Shown piece by piece: positions 24,661 to 31,879 of a DNA stretch of 64,000 bases (position 1 is its first letter; every line of letters begins with the position of its first letter). The notes beneath the pieces were generated by a model that saw only the letters and a list, made by a program, of their open reading frames with translations, was not told the DNA's origin and did no database searches. The DNA lies in contig NZ_JAPEOQ010000001.1 of assembly GCF_026341035.1 (NCBI RefSeq), forward strand, positions 5,642,001 to 5,706,000, written 5' to 3'. This DNA comes from Streptomyces sp. NBC_01016 (lineage in GTDB: Bacteria > Actinomycetota > Actinomycetes > Streptomycetales > Streptomycetaceae). The position numbers were made by a program, and so were the translations under genes.

Positions 24661-24810
24661 CCGCGAGGGAACGAGGAGGTGAGTCCGATCACCGTTGTGT
24701 CAGGTCGGGAGCTCCCTTCTCGCGCCGTACGCCCCGCCCGCTCGCGCTGAGCGAGGCCGCGGCCGTCCGGTGACCGGGAGCCCCCTCGGCATCCCGAGAG
24801 GCCACCCCTT
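24661..24810 (+). promoter_or_regulatory. Leader with short upstream frame and Shine-Dalgarno hairpin
   Basis: The leader begins with the box GAACGAGGAGGTG and holds a short open frame 24679-24750 of 23 codons that ends in an Arg-rich tail (RPARSR). It ends with CCGGGAGC (24774-24781) that can pair through CGGGA/TCCCG with CCCGAGAGGC (24793-24802), the region holding the ribosome binding site of the methyltransferase gene. The same three parts occur in the same order at 27037-27160, so this looks like a translational attenuator. The start of the short frame is uncertain (GTG at 24679 overlaps the AGGAGG). Confidence 0.5.
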
Positions 24811-25614
24811 ATGACGCTTTCCCCGTCGCCCAGCTCCCCCCTTCCGCTCGATTCCACTGCGGTGGTCGAGTCCCTGCGCGCCGCCGGCTGTGTCTTCGCC
24901 GAGGACGAGGCGCGCATCCTGCTGTCCACCGCCCGCGACGCCGCCGAACTGGCCGCCATGGTCGAGCGCCGCGCGAGCGGGCTGCCCCTGGAACACGTCG
25001 TCGGCTGGGCCGAGTTCTGCGGGCTGCGGGTCACCGTCGACCCCAACGTCTTCGTGCCGCGCCGCCGCACCGAGTTCCTGGCCCGACAGGCCCTCGACCA
25101 CACACCGCCCGGCGCCGTCGTCGTCGACCTGTGCTGCGGCACCGGCGCCGTGGCCGCCGTCCTGGCCGCCCACCGCCCGGCCCGGCTGCACGCGGCCGAC
25201 CTGGACCCCGCGGCCGTACTCTGCGCCCGCCGCAACCTCGCCCCGCTCGGCGGCGAGGTCCACGAAGGCGACTTGTACGCGCCGCTGCCCGCCGACCTCA
25301 AGGGCCACGTCGACACCCTGGTGGCGAACGGGCCCTACGTCCCCACGGGCGATGTCCCGCTGCTGCCGCCCGAGGCCCGCGACCACGAGCGGCGCATCGC
25401 CCTCGACGGCGGGCACGACGGCCTCGACGTGCTGCGCAGGGTCGCGGGCGAGGCCCCGGAGTGGCTCGCGCCCGGCGGACACCTCTTCGTCGAGACGAGC
25501 GAGCGCCAGGCCGCCGCGGCACAGGCGGCCGTGCGCTCGGCGGGCCTGCACGCGCGCGTGGTGTCGGACGAGGACCTGTACGCCACGATCGTCGTCGGCA
25601 CACGCATCTCCTGA
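24811..25614 (+). CDS. PrmC-related protein N5-glutamine methyltransferase-like protein
   Basis: The 267-residue protein is a Rossmann-type SAM methyltransferase related to PrmC/HemK (TIGR03704-like): GLPLEHVVGWAEFCGLRV precedes the SAM motif VVDLCCGTGAVAAVL, and the substrate motif is ANGPYVPT where true PrmC has NPPY. That change is usual for this paralogue group, so release-factor glutamine may not be the substrate. EARDHE and RIALDGGHDGLDVLRRV further support the family. It is preceded by a 150-base leader with a short upstream frame. A hairpin follows the stop. Confidence 0.88.
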   Translation: MTLSPSPSSPLPLDSTAVVESLRAAGCVFAEDEARILLSTARDAAELAAMVERRASGLPLEHVVGWAEFCGLRVTVDPNVFVPRRRTEFLARQALDHTPPGAVVVDLCCGTGAVAAVLAAHRPARLHAADLDPAAVLCARRNLAPLGGEVHEGDLYAPLPADLKGHVDTLVANGPYVPTGDVPLLPPEARDHERRIALDGGHDGLDVLRRVAGEAPEWLAPGGHLFVETSERQAAAAQAAVRSAGLHARVVSDEDLYATIVVGTRIS

Positions 25615-25633
25615 CCTCGGGGTTTGACCTGGC

Positions 25634-25672
25634 GCGTCGCCGGTACCCGGAAGATCCGGACACCGGCGACGC
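25634..25672. terminator. Hairpin between methyltransferase gene and next gene
   Basis: GCGTCGCCGGT (25634-25644) pairs perfectly with ACCGGCGACGC (25662-25672). It ends 16 bases before the next ATG and could either end the methyltransferase transcript or act as a leader hairpin for the next gene. Confidence 0.5.
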
Positions 25673-25688
25673 AGAGGGAGCAGCCACC

Positions 25689-26060
25689 ATGACCGACACG
25701 ACTCCCGTCCACGGCTACGCACCCACAGTGGTGGGCGTGGCACTCAGCGACTGCACACCACAGGACGCCGAGGCGGCCCTGCGCATGCTGTCCACGGCCT
25801 TCCGCTCGGACCGCACACCGAGCGAGCGCCCCGACGGCGACGCGACGGTCTGGCTCACCACGGTGGACACCGCGTCCCAGCCGGCGTCCTACGAGGCGGA
25901 GCCCCTCACAGGGACGGTCACCGCGGACCTCCAGGGCGGCCACGAGGCCCTGGACCGCGTGCGCGGGGCACTGGCGACCGCGTTCACCGTGACTGAGGCG
26001 ACCGCCGCCTCCGGCGACCAGGAGGAGGAGCTTCATCTGCTCCTGACGACACGGCACTGA
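25689..26060 (+). CDS. Hypothetical protein
   Basis: This 123-residue acidic protein has no signal peptide or membrane segment. Its alternating beta and alpha pattern (VVGVALSDCTPQDAEAALRM; VWLTTVDTASQ; GGHEALDRVRGALATAFTV) suggests a small alpha/beta domain. I do not recognise the family. AGGGAG lies nine bases before the ATG at 25689. It may be in one transcript with the methyltransferase gene, depending on whether the hairpin between them terminates. Confidence 0.7.
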   Translation: MTDTTPVHGYAPTVVGVALSDCTPQDAEAALRMLSTAFRSDRTPSERPDGDATVWLTTVDTASQPASYEAEPLTGTVTADLQGGHEALDRVRGALATAFTVTEATAASGDQEEELHLLLTTRH

Positions 26061-26085
26061 CCGGGGAATTCGGCACGGTGCGGCG

Positions 26086-26157
26086 GGTGTTCGTCATGGA
26101 GACCGTGCCCAGGACAGCACCGCCCGTGTGAAAGGCTCTGCCTCCATGACGAACACC
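26086..26157 (+). promoter_or_regulatory. 16-base perfect inverted repeat covering the start codon of the PhzF-like gene
   Basis: GGTGTTCGTCATGGAG (26086-26101) is exactly complementary to CTCCATGACGAACACC (26142-26157), with a 40-base loop. The right arm contains the ATG (26146) and first codons of the PhzF-like gene, so in RNA the start would be buried in a long stem. The left arm read on the minus strand repeats the same start (ATGACGAACAC), so it is an inverted duplication. Confidence 0.6.
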
Positions 26158-27021
26158 GCGCCGACCCCGGCCTCCGACGTGCTGCACTACACCGCGTTCT
26201 CGACGAGCCCGGAGGGCGGCAACGGCGCCGGTGTCGTACTCGACGCCGCCGCGCTCGGCGACCAGGAGATGGTCGGGATCGCCGCCGAACTCGGCTACTC
26301 CGAGTCCGCGTTCCTCACCCCGGGACCCGACCCGCAGGACAAGCGGTCCTTCACGCTTCGGTACTTCAGCCCCAAGGCGGAGGTCGACTTCTGCGGCCAC
26401 GCCACCGTCGCCGCCGCCGTCGCACTCGGCGAGCACTACGGCACGGGGGACTTCGACTTCCACACCGCTGCGGGACGCGTCCCCGTCGCCGTCCGCCGCG
26501 AGAACGGCGTCCTCAAGGCCACGCTCACCAGCGTGGAACCCCGCGTGCACGAAGTGGCCCAGGAGGACGTGCAGGAGGCGCTCGCCGCCCTGGGCTGGCA
26601 GGCCGGCGAACTGGACTCCGCCCTGCCCCCGAGGATCGCCTACGCGGGCGTGCGCCACCTGGTCCTCGCGGCCGCCACCCGCGACCGGCTGGCCGATCTG
26701 GACTACGACTTCGACGCCCTGCTGACCCTCATGCGCCGGCTCGACCTGACGACCGTGCAACTGGTGTGGCGCGAGAACGCGACCACCTTCCACGTACGCG
26801 ACCCGTTCCCGGTCGGCGGCGTCGTGGAGGACGCCGCCACGGGAGCGGCGGCCGCCGCCTTCGGCGCGTACGCCCGCGAACTGGGCCTCGTGCCCGACGA
26901 CGCGCACCTGACGCTGCACCAGGGCCACGACATGGGCCGCCCGTCGCTGCTGGAGATCGACCTGAATGCGGGGGACCAGCGGGTACGGGTGACCGGCGCG
27001 GCTGTCCGGGTCCAGTGCTAG
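26146..27021 (+). CDS. PhzF family protein (phenazine biosynthesis-like isomerase fold)
   Basis: The 291-residue protein has the PhzF double hot-dog-like fold: GGNGAGVVLDAAALGDQEMV at the N-terminus, the family glutamate in LGYSESAFL, RYFSPKAEVDFCGHATVAAA in the middle and DPFPVGGVVEDAATGAAAAA in the second half. PhzF itself is an isomerase of phenazine synthesis, but most homologues are stand-alone isomerases or epimerases of unknown substrate, and there are no phenazine genes here. The start at 26146 lies within a 16-base inverted repeat. An in-frame GTG at 26128 is less likely. Confidence 0.9.
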   Translation: MTNTAPTPASDVLHYTAFSTSPEGGNGAGVVLDAAALGDQEMVGIAAELGYSESAFLTPGPDPQDKRSFTLRYFSPKAEVDFCGHATVAAAVALGEHYGTGDFDFHTAAGRVPVAVRRENGVLKATLTSVEPRVHEVAQEDVQEALAALGWQAGELDSALPPRIAYAGVRHLVLAAATRDRLADLDYDFDALLTLMRRLDLTTVQLVWRENATTFHVRDPFPVGGVVEDAATGAAAAAFGAYARELGLVPDDAHLTLHQGHDMGRPSLLEIDLNAGDQRVRVTGAAVRVQC

Positions 27022-27036
27022 CCTTTCGGAGGCCGT

Positions 27037-27160
27037 GCGAGAGAACGAGGAGGTGGTACCCGTGAACGAATCGACATGGGTGCTCTCCTCCGGGGTCACG
27101 GTCGGGCGATAGGTCGTCGTCCGGGAGCGCCGTCTCTGAGCTCTCCCGAAAGGCACGACC
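27037..27160 (+). promoter_or_regulatory. Leader with upstream frame and hairpin, twin of 24661-24810
   Basis: The leader has GAACGAGGAGGTG at 27043-27055, a short frame 27062-27112, then CCGGGAGC (27121-27128) able to pair through CGGGAG/CTCCCG with the stretch running into CCCGAAAGGC (27145-27154), which holds the ribosome binding site of the next gene. TAGCCT at the end of the PhzF-like gene could be the -10 box, giving a leader of about 130 bases. Confidence 0.5.
27062..27112 (+). CDS. Putative 16-residue leader peptide (uORF)
   Basis: GAGGAGG ends eight bases before the GTG at 27062, an ideal ribosome binding site, and the frame encodes VNESTWVLSSGVTVGR before TAG. It is too short for a usual protein and ends 48 bases before the hydrolase start. 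Its likely role is to couple ribosome passage or stalling to the downstream hairpin. The evidence is the ribosome binding site and the parallel leader at 24661. Confidence 0.45.
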   Translation: MNESTWVLSSGVTVGR

Positions 27161-27901
27161 ATGCATTTCACCTCTGAACAACGCCTCGACGACGGTGTCG
27201 TCGAGCGCGCGTTCACCCTCGGCGACATCCCCGGCATCCTGTGGACGCCCGCATCCGCTTCGGCCTCAGCACCGGTCCCGCTCATCCTGCTCGGCCACCC
27301 GCCGCTCGGGCTGGAGAAGATGTACCCGCGGCTTGCCGGCCGGGCCCGGCGCTCCGCGGCGGAGGGCTTCGCCGCGGCCACCATCGAGCTCCCCGGGAGC
27401 GGTGACCGGCCCCGCCTGGCCGCCGTCGATGAGGCACGCGCCGACCTGCGCCGGGCCTTGCAAGCCGGCGAGCCAGTTGGCGACGAGATCATCGACGCCG
27501 TGATCCTCCCGCTCGTCGAGCAGGCGGTCCCGGAATGGCGGTCCGCCCTCGACGCCCTGCTGGCCCTGCCCGAGATCGGCGGTCCGGTCGGGTACTCGGG
27601 AGGCGTGATCTCCATCGGCGTCCGGCTGGCGGTGGTCGAGCCGCGCATCGTGGCCGCCGGCCTCTTCGCCGGCAGCTTCGTGCCCCGCACCATGTTCGAG
27701 GAGGCCCGCCGGGTCACCATTCCGCTGCATGTCCTGCTGCAGTGGGACGACGAGGGGAACGACCGGCAGGCCGCCCTGGACCTGTTCGACGCCTTCGGCT
27801 CCAAGGAGAAGACGCTGCTCGCCAACATGGGCGGACACACGGGCGTCCCGCAGTCCGCCGGAGAGGACGCGGCCGGGTTCTTCGCCCGGCACCTGCGCTA
27901 G
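27161..27901 (+). CDS. Alpha/beta hydrolase (dienelactone-hydrolase-like)
   Basis: The 246-residue protein shows an alpha/beta hydrolase order: oxyanion region LILLGHPPLGLEKM, nucleophile elbow VGYSGGV with Ser146, an acid in LQWDDEGNDRQ and the catalytic histidine in MGGHTGVP. It is cytoplasmic and probably cleaves an ester or lactone. The ribosome binding site AAAGG lies in a leader hairpin preceded by a short upstream frame. Its stop codon TAG is built into the stem of the following terminator. Confidence 0.85.
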   Translation: MHFTSEQRLDDGVVERAFTLGDIPGILWTPASASASAPVPLILLGHPPLGLEKMYPRLAGRARRSAAEGFAAATIELPGSGDRPRLAAVDEARADLRRALQAGEPVGDEIIDAVILPLVEQAVPEWRSALDALLALPEIGGPVGYSGGVISIGVRLAVVEPRIVAAGLFAGSFVPRTMFEEARRVTIPLHVLLQWDDEGNDRQAALDLFDAFGSKEKTLLANMGGHTGVPQSAGEDAAGFFARHLR

Positions 27902-27926
27902 GGCCTGATCCAAACGGCAGGCCCTA
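27899..27926. terminator. Terminator hairpin containing the stop codon
   Basis: TAGGGCCTG (27899-27907) and CAGGCCCTA (27918-27926) are perfect 9-base arms with a ten-base loop. The hydrolase TAG is the first three bases. It separates the hydrolase from the convergent DUF4230 gene and closely matches hairpins at 2024 and 15500. Confidence 0.7.
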
Positions 27927-27942
27927 GACGCCACCGGGCTCG

Positions 27943-28611
27943 TCACGTCCCATAGGTGACCTTCACGTCGTGGAACCCCAGGGACCGCAACAGGCCGCTG
28001 AGCATCTCGGTCGTGTTCCGCTCGGCGCGGCCCGTGAGCTTGCTGTCCCGCGCGGCCTCGCCGATGTGCCGGGCGGCGAGTTTGCGTACCGCCTGCTCGT
28101 CGCCCGGGTTGTCGGAGAAGACGTCGCCGAGCCGGTCGAGCAGGCCGCGCTGCTTCGCCACGGCGTACGAGCGGTCCGTGTCGAGAGTGGGAGCGGCGAG
28201 CCGGGCGTGCGGCAGGCGCAGCGTCGCGGACGTGCGCTTGTCGTTCACCCGCACATCGCCCGGTCCGAGCTTGCCCAGGTCCACATACGAGTTGACGGTG
28301 CCCGCGCCGATGTACAGCGTGCGCGTGCCCTGGATGGCGTCCGGCAGATACTTGGAGTCCTTCTCCAGGTCCACCACCACCTGGTAGTTCCCGGCCGCGG
28401 CCTCGTAACGGCTCATGTCCCGCACGGACTTGAGCAGCGCGGGCCCCGAGCGGTCGTGCGTCTCGGAGCCGAACATGTCGTCAAGGCGGTGCACCAGGCC
28501 AATTCCGGTGAACACGACCGCGAGCACGACGAACAGCACGAGCGCCGCCTTCGTCCACAGGGGGATTCGCGCGACCCTCGCCCAACGGGGCAGTGCGGTC
28601 CTCGGCGTCAT
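27943..28611 (-). CDS. DUF4230 domain membrane-anchored protein
   Basis: The 222-residue protein has one N-terminal membrane segment (LWTKAALVLFVVLAVVFTGI, residues about 17-36) followed by an extracytoplasmic DUF4230 domain beginning with LLKSVRDMSRYEAAAGNYQV and containing LYIGAGTVNSYVDLGKLG. The function of DUF4230 is unknown. The ATG at 28611 has a GGAGG five bases upstream. It lies alone between a hydrolase (convergent) and a phosphatase-like gene. Confidence 0.88.
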   Translation of the reverse strand: MTPRTALPRWARVARIPLWTKAALVLFVVLAVVFTGIGLVHRLDDMFGSETHDRSGPALLKSVRDMSRYEAAAGNYQVVVDLEKDSKYLPDAIQGTRTLYIGAGTVNSYVDLGKLGPGDVRVNDKRTSATLRLPHARLAAPTLDTDRSYAVAKQRGLLDRLGDVFSDNPGDEQAVRKLAARHIGEAARDSKLTGRAERNTTEMLSGLLRSLGFHDVKVTYGT

Positions 28612-28667
28612 GGGGACCTCCTTCCCATGACTACCAAATGCCACGGGAAGCGCTGATCATGCCTTTT

Positions 28668-29105
28668 TCAAGAAGCTGCGAACCGCCGTACGTACCGCTT
28701 CTGCCACGGCGTCTCGACCGCCCCACACGCGTAGTGCTCGCGTACGTAGGTGACGGCCCCGCCGGCCGGTACTCCGTCCAGCACCGCTAGACACGCGAGC
28801 GCCGTCCCCGTACGGCCGCGCCCGCCCGCACACGCCACTTCCATCCGCTCGTCCGCGCAGCGCCGCCACGCCTCGGCGAGCACGGCACGCGCGCGTGCAC
28901 GGTCGGCGGGCAGCCGGAAGTCGGGCCAGCGCAGCCACGTCGACTCCCAGTCCGTGGGCGGAGGTTCGGCGCCCAGGAGGTAGATGCCGTACGTCGGCGG
29001 GGGACCGGCTGGCAGCGGATCGCGCAGGCCCCTGCCGCGCACGAGCCGACCCGAAGGCAGCCGCAGCACGCCCGGCGCCCCGGCCTCCCACGGCACCGCC
29101 GTCAC
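28668..29105 (-). CDS. Protein-tyrosine/dual-specificity phosphatase family protein
   Basis: The 145-residue protein carries the cysteine phosphatase loop CAGGRGRTG (C-x5-R-T) with the helix ALACLAVLDG after it, and a tryptophan/aspartate segment (TWLRWPDF) that could serve as the general-acid loop. The residue before the Cys is Ala instead of the usual His. It would dephosphorylate a protein or a small phosphorylated molecule. The GTG start at 29105 overlaps the stop of the TetR gene by four bases, so it is cotranscribed with that regulator. Confidence 0.82.
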   Translation of the reverse strand: MTAVPWEAGAPGVLRLPSGRLVRGRGLRDPLPAGPPPTYGIYLLGAEPPPTDWESTWLRWPDFRLPADRARARAVLAEAWRRCADERMEVACAGGRGRTGTALACLAVLDGVPAGGAVTYVREHYACGAVETPWQKRYVRRFAAS

Positions 29106-29722
29106 CGCGCGTCCTTCGCCGCCGACAGCAGGAACGCCGCCATCCTGCGCGCCCGGCCGAAGGCGTCCGGGAACACATCCAGGCCGTCCGCGACCAGCGC
29201 ACCCTCGTGCAACAGCATGAGCGAACGCCCCAACTCCCTTGCGGAGTCCGGCGCCACGTCGCCCGCGAGCCGGGTGAACAGCTCCAGCATCCACCGCTTC
29301 TGACCGGTGATCACCGCGTACGCGGGGTGCGCGGGGTCGCTGATCTCCGCGTGCGCGTTGACCATGCTGCAGCCCTTGCCGCTGTTGGCGCGCATCCACT
29401 CCTGGGAGGCGTCGAAGACAGCCAGCACCCGCTCGGTGGGGGAGAGTTCGGCGTCCTCGTGGTGACCGGCGAGGTAGGCGCGCCAGCGGGCGTCGCGGGT
29501 CGCCAGGTAGTCGACGACGATCTGCTCCTTGGAGCCGAAGCGGTCGTAGAGCGTCTTCTTCGTGACGCCCGACTCCGCCGCGATCAGATCCACGCCGACC
29601 GCGTGGATGCCGCGCTCGTAGAACAGCCGCGAGGCGGTCTCCAGGACCTTGCGCGCGGCCGGTGTGAGGTCGGGCCGGTCCGGGTCGACGGCCGGCGGGG
29701 CGGGGTTCGTCGTCGTACGCAT
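29102..29722 (-). CDS. TetR family transcriptional regulator
   Basis: The 206-residue protein has a TetR helix-turn-helix at residues about 20-66 (AARKVLETASRLFYERGIHA, then IAAESGVTKKTLYDRFGSKE) and a ligand domain with GCSMVNAHAEISDPAHPA, a segment common in QacR/AcrR-like regulators of efflux. It is divergent from a DMT-family exporter gene, with two matching palindromes between, so it is probably the local repressor. It is cotranscribed with a phosphatase-like gene. Confidence 0.92.
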   Translation of the reverse strand: MRTTTNPAPPAVDPDRPDLTPAARKVLETASRLFYERGIHAVGVDLIAAESGVTKKTLYDRFGSKEQIVVDYLATRDARWRAYLAGHHEDAELSPTERVLAVFDASQEWMRANSGKGCSMVNAHAEISDPAHPAYAVITGQKRWMLELFTRLAGDVAPDSARELGRSLMLLHEGALVADGLDVFPDAFGRARRMAAFLLSAAKDAR

Positions 29723-29732
29723 GCCCCCAGAG

Positions 29733-29775
29733 TATACCGATCTGTATAGTGGGGCCAGGTAGACAGATCTGTATA
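29733..29775. promoter_or_regulatory. Twin TetR operators
   Basis: TATACCGATCTGTATA (29733-29748) and TAGACAGATCTGTATA (29760-29775) are two 16-base palindromic sites 27 bases apart, each with a GATCTGTATA half. They fill the gap between the TetR gene and the divergent DMT exporter and include TATA-like -10 elements for both directions. Confidence 0.75.
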
Positions 29776-29817
29776 CCTCTGCACCTGAACCCGATCACGC
29801 GAGGCGGTGGCCGCGCC

Positions 29818-30780
29818 ATGAACGTTCTTTTGTCCATCGGATTCGTCCTGACCTGGAGCTCCGGCTTCATCGGAGCCAAGCTCGGCGCCGGCGACGCGAG
29901 CGCCGTGACCACGCTGATGTGGCGGTTCCTGCCGCTGGCGCTGGTCCTGGGCGCCGTCGCGGCTGCGGCCGGCAGGAAGAAGCGATGGCGCGGGCTCGGC
30001 AGGCGCACCATCGGACGGCAGGTCGTCATCGGCGCCCTGTCGCAGAGCGGCTACCTGCTGACCGTCTACTACGCCATCCAGCTCGGCGTCTCCAGCGGCA
30101 CGACCGCCCTCATCGACGGCACGCAGCCCCTGGTCGCGGGCGCCCTCGCAGGACCGCTGCTGCGGCAGTACGTCACCGGGCGGCAGTGGCTCGGCCTGTG
30201 CCTGGGTCTTGCCGGGGTCGTCGTCGTCACCACGGCCGACGCGGGCGCCGTCGCGGGCGTCCCGTGGTGGGCGTACGGCGTCCCGTTCCTCGGGATGCTG
30301 TCGCTGGTCGCGGCCACCTTCGTGGAGAGCCGCTCGCGTACCCGGGTCGAGCCGATGGTCGCGCTGACCGTGCACTGCGCCACCAGCGCCGTCGTCTTCA
30401 GCGGCCTCGCCGTCGCGCTCGGCAAGGCCGCGCCGCCCGCCGCGCCGTCCTTCTGGCTGTCGATCGCCTGGCTCGTCGGCCTGTCGACGTTCGGCGGCTA
30501 CGGCCTCTACTGGATCGTGCTGCGGCGGGGCGGCCTCACCCAGGTCAACACGTTGATGTTCCTGATGGCGCCCGTCACCGCCGTGTGGGGAGCGCTGATG
30601 TTCGGCGAGCCCTTCGGGATACGCACCGCGCTGGGGCTCGTCCTCGGCCTCGCGGCCGTCGTCGTCGTGCGGCTCGGCACGCGTGCGTACCCGCTACGGA
30701 GCGGCCGCGACAAGGTGGCGGTTGGGGAGCACCGCCGCGTCGGCCAGCTCCGGGACCTCGACCACGGTGACGCCCGCTGA
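29818..30780 (+). CDS. EamA/DMT-family transporter
   Basis: The 320-residue membrane protein has about ten hydrophobic segments in two EamA repeats (FVLTWSSGFIGAKLGAGDAS in the first; WLVGLSTFGGYGLYWIVLRR in the second). DMT proteins move metabolites, amino acids or drugs. It is divergent from a TetR gene with two operators, which suggests inducible efflux. The ATG at 29818 has no strong ribosome binding site. The last 29 codons overlap the 3' end of the convergent RibD-like gene by 87 bases. Confidence 0.88.
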   Translation: MNVLLSIGFVLTWSSGFIGAKLGAGDASAVTTLMWRFLPLALVLGAVAAAAGRKKRWRGLGRRTIGRQVVIGALSQSGYLLTVYYAIQLGVSSGTTALIDGTQPLVAGALAGPLLRQYVTGRQWLGLCLGLAGVVVVTTADAGAVAGVPWWAYGVPFLGMLSLVAATFVESRSRTRVEPMVALTVHCATSAVVFSGLAVALGKAAPPAAPSFWLSIAWLVGLSTFGGYGLYWIVLRRGGLTQVNTLMFLMAPVTAVWGALMFGEPFGIRTALGLVLGLAAVVVVRLGTRAYPLRSGRDKVAVGEHRRVGQLRDLDHGDAR

Positions 30781-31842
30781 CCCGAGCACCCCGATCCCGT
30801 CGGCGCCGGGCACGAACGTGTCCGGCTCCCGCCACGCCGTCACCACGCGGCGCACCCCCGCGTCGACGATGAGCCGGGCGCACGGCTTCGGCCGCGAAGC
30901 GCGGTGGGCGCACGGTTCCAGGCTGCTGTAGACGGTGGCCGTGGCGAGGCGCGGGTCGTCGGCGGCGAGCTTGCCGAGCGCGGACTCCTCGGCGTGCACC
31001 ACGGGGTCCTCGCCCTCGCGCGAGTAGCCGCGCGCCAGCTCCGTGCCGTCGTCGGCGACGACCACGGCGCCGACGCTGAACGCGGTCCGCGACGGCGGGC
31101 ACTCGGTGGCCAGTTCGCAGGCCAGCCGCAGCCAGTGCCGGTCCGCCGCGGTGGCCGCCGCGCCGGGGCCCGGAACGGTCGGCGCGTACCGGGTGACGAT
31201 CACGTCCCCGACCCGCTCCGTGGCAAGCACCCGCATCCGGCTGCGCGGCCCGCCCGGGTAGGAACCGGGCCCGAACAGGCGCGGCGCGCCCGGCTCGCCG
31301 ACCACCAACGGGGCGACGGCGAGCCGCAGTTCGTCCGCGAGCCCCAGCTGCAACAGCTGCGTGTGCACGTGCGCGCCGCCCTCGACGAGCAACCGCCGCA
31401 CGCCGCGCGCGGCGAGGTCGTCGAGGAGCGCCGCCCAGTCGAGGTGCCGGCCGAGCGCCACCACGTCCGCCGCCCCGCCCACGCGCGTGCGGGCGCGCGT
31501 GGCGCCCGACTCGGTCGTGTAGACGAGCCGTTCCCCGCCCGTCGTCCAGAAGGGGTCGCCCGGATCCAGGTCCCCCGAGGCGGTGACCGCCACCTTCAAC
31601 GGGTAGGCGGGCCGCCCGTCGTCGACCCGTTTCGCGCGCCGCTGCGGCGAATTGACCAGCAGCCGGGGCCGGTCCGCGCGCAGCGTCCCCGCCCCGACGA
31701 GGATCGCGTCGCTCGCCGCCCGCACCGCGTCCACCCGCTCGAAGTCCTCCGCGCCGGAGAGCAGGAGCCGTTCAGGACCGGTGTCGTCGAGGCATCCGTC
31801 GAGCGACACCGCGGCGGACAGCAATACGTGGGGGCGGGACAT
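30694..31842 (-). CDS. RibD-like bifunctional protein with reversed order (reductase then deaminase)
   Basis: The 382-residue protein has a RibD-C/dihydrofolate-reductase-like domain first (SAAVSLDGCLDD; AILVGAGTLRADRPRLLVN; RLLVEGGAHVHTQLLQLGLA) and a zinc cytidine/CMP-type deaminase second (PVVHAEESALGKLA; SSLEPCAHRASRPKPCA), whereas RibD of riboflavin synthesis has the deaminase first. The HAE and PCxxxC-type ligands appear intact. It could act on pyrimidines of riboflavin or a nucleoside-like secondary metabolite. The ATG at 31842 is five bases after GGAG. Its 3' end overlaps the convergent DMT gene. Confidence 0.85.
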   Translation of the reverse strand: MSRPHVLLSAAVSLDGCLDDTGPERLLLSGAEDFERVDAVRAASDAILVGAGTLRADRPRLLVNSPQRRAKRVDDGRPAYPLKVAVTASGDLDPGDPFWTTGGERLVYTTESGATRARTRVGGAADVVALGRHLDWAALLDDLAARGVRRLLVEGGAHVHTQLLQLGLADELRLAVAPLVVGEPGAPRLFGPGSYPGGPRSRMRVLATERVGDVIVTRYAPTVPGPGAAATAADRHWLRLACELATECPPSRTAFSVGAVVVADDGTELARGYSREGEDPVVHAEESALGKLAADDPRLATATVYSSLEPCAHRASRPKPCARLIVDAGVRRVVTAWREPDTFVPGADGIGVLGSAGVTVVEVPELADAAVLPNRHLVAAAP

Positions 31843-31879
31843 GGCGACTCCGTGACCGGGCGGAACGTACGCCCCGACC

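Noticed and set aside
27048..27062. T-box-like GGTGGTACC motif before the short upstream frame
   Set aside because: There is no room for a T-box stem I or specifier loop between the PhzF-like stop and this motif, and the AGGAGG serves as a plain ribosome binding site.
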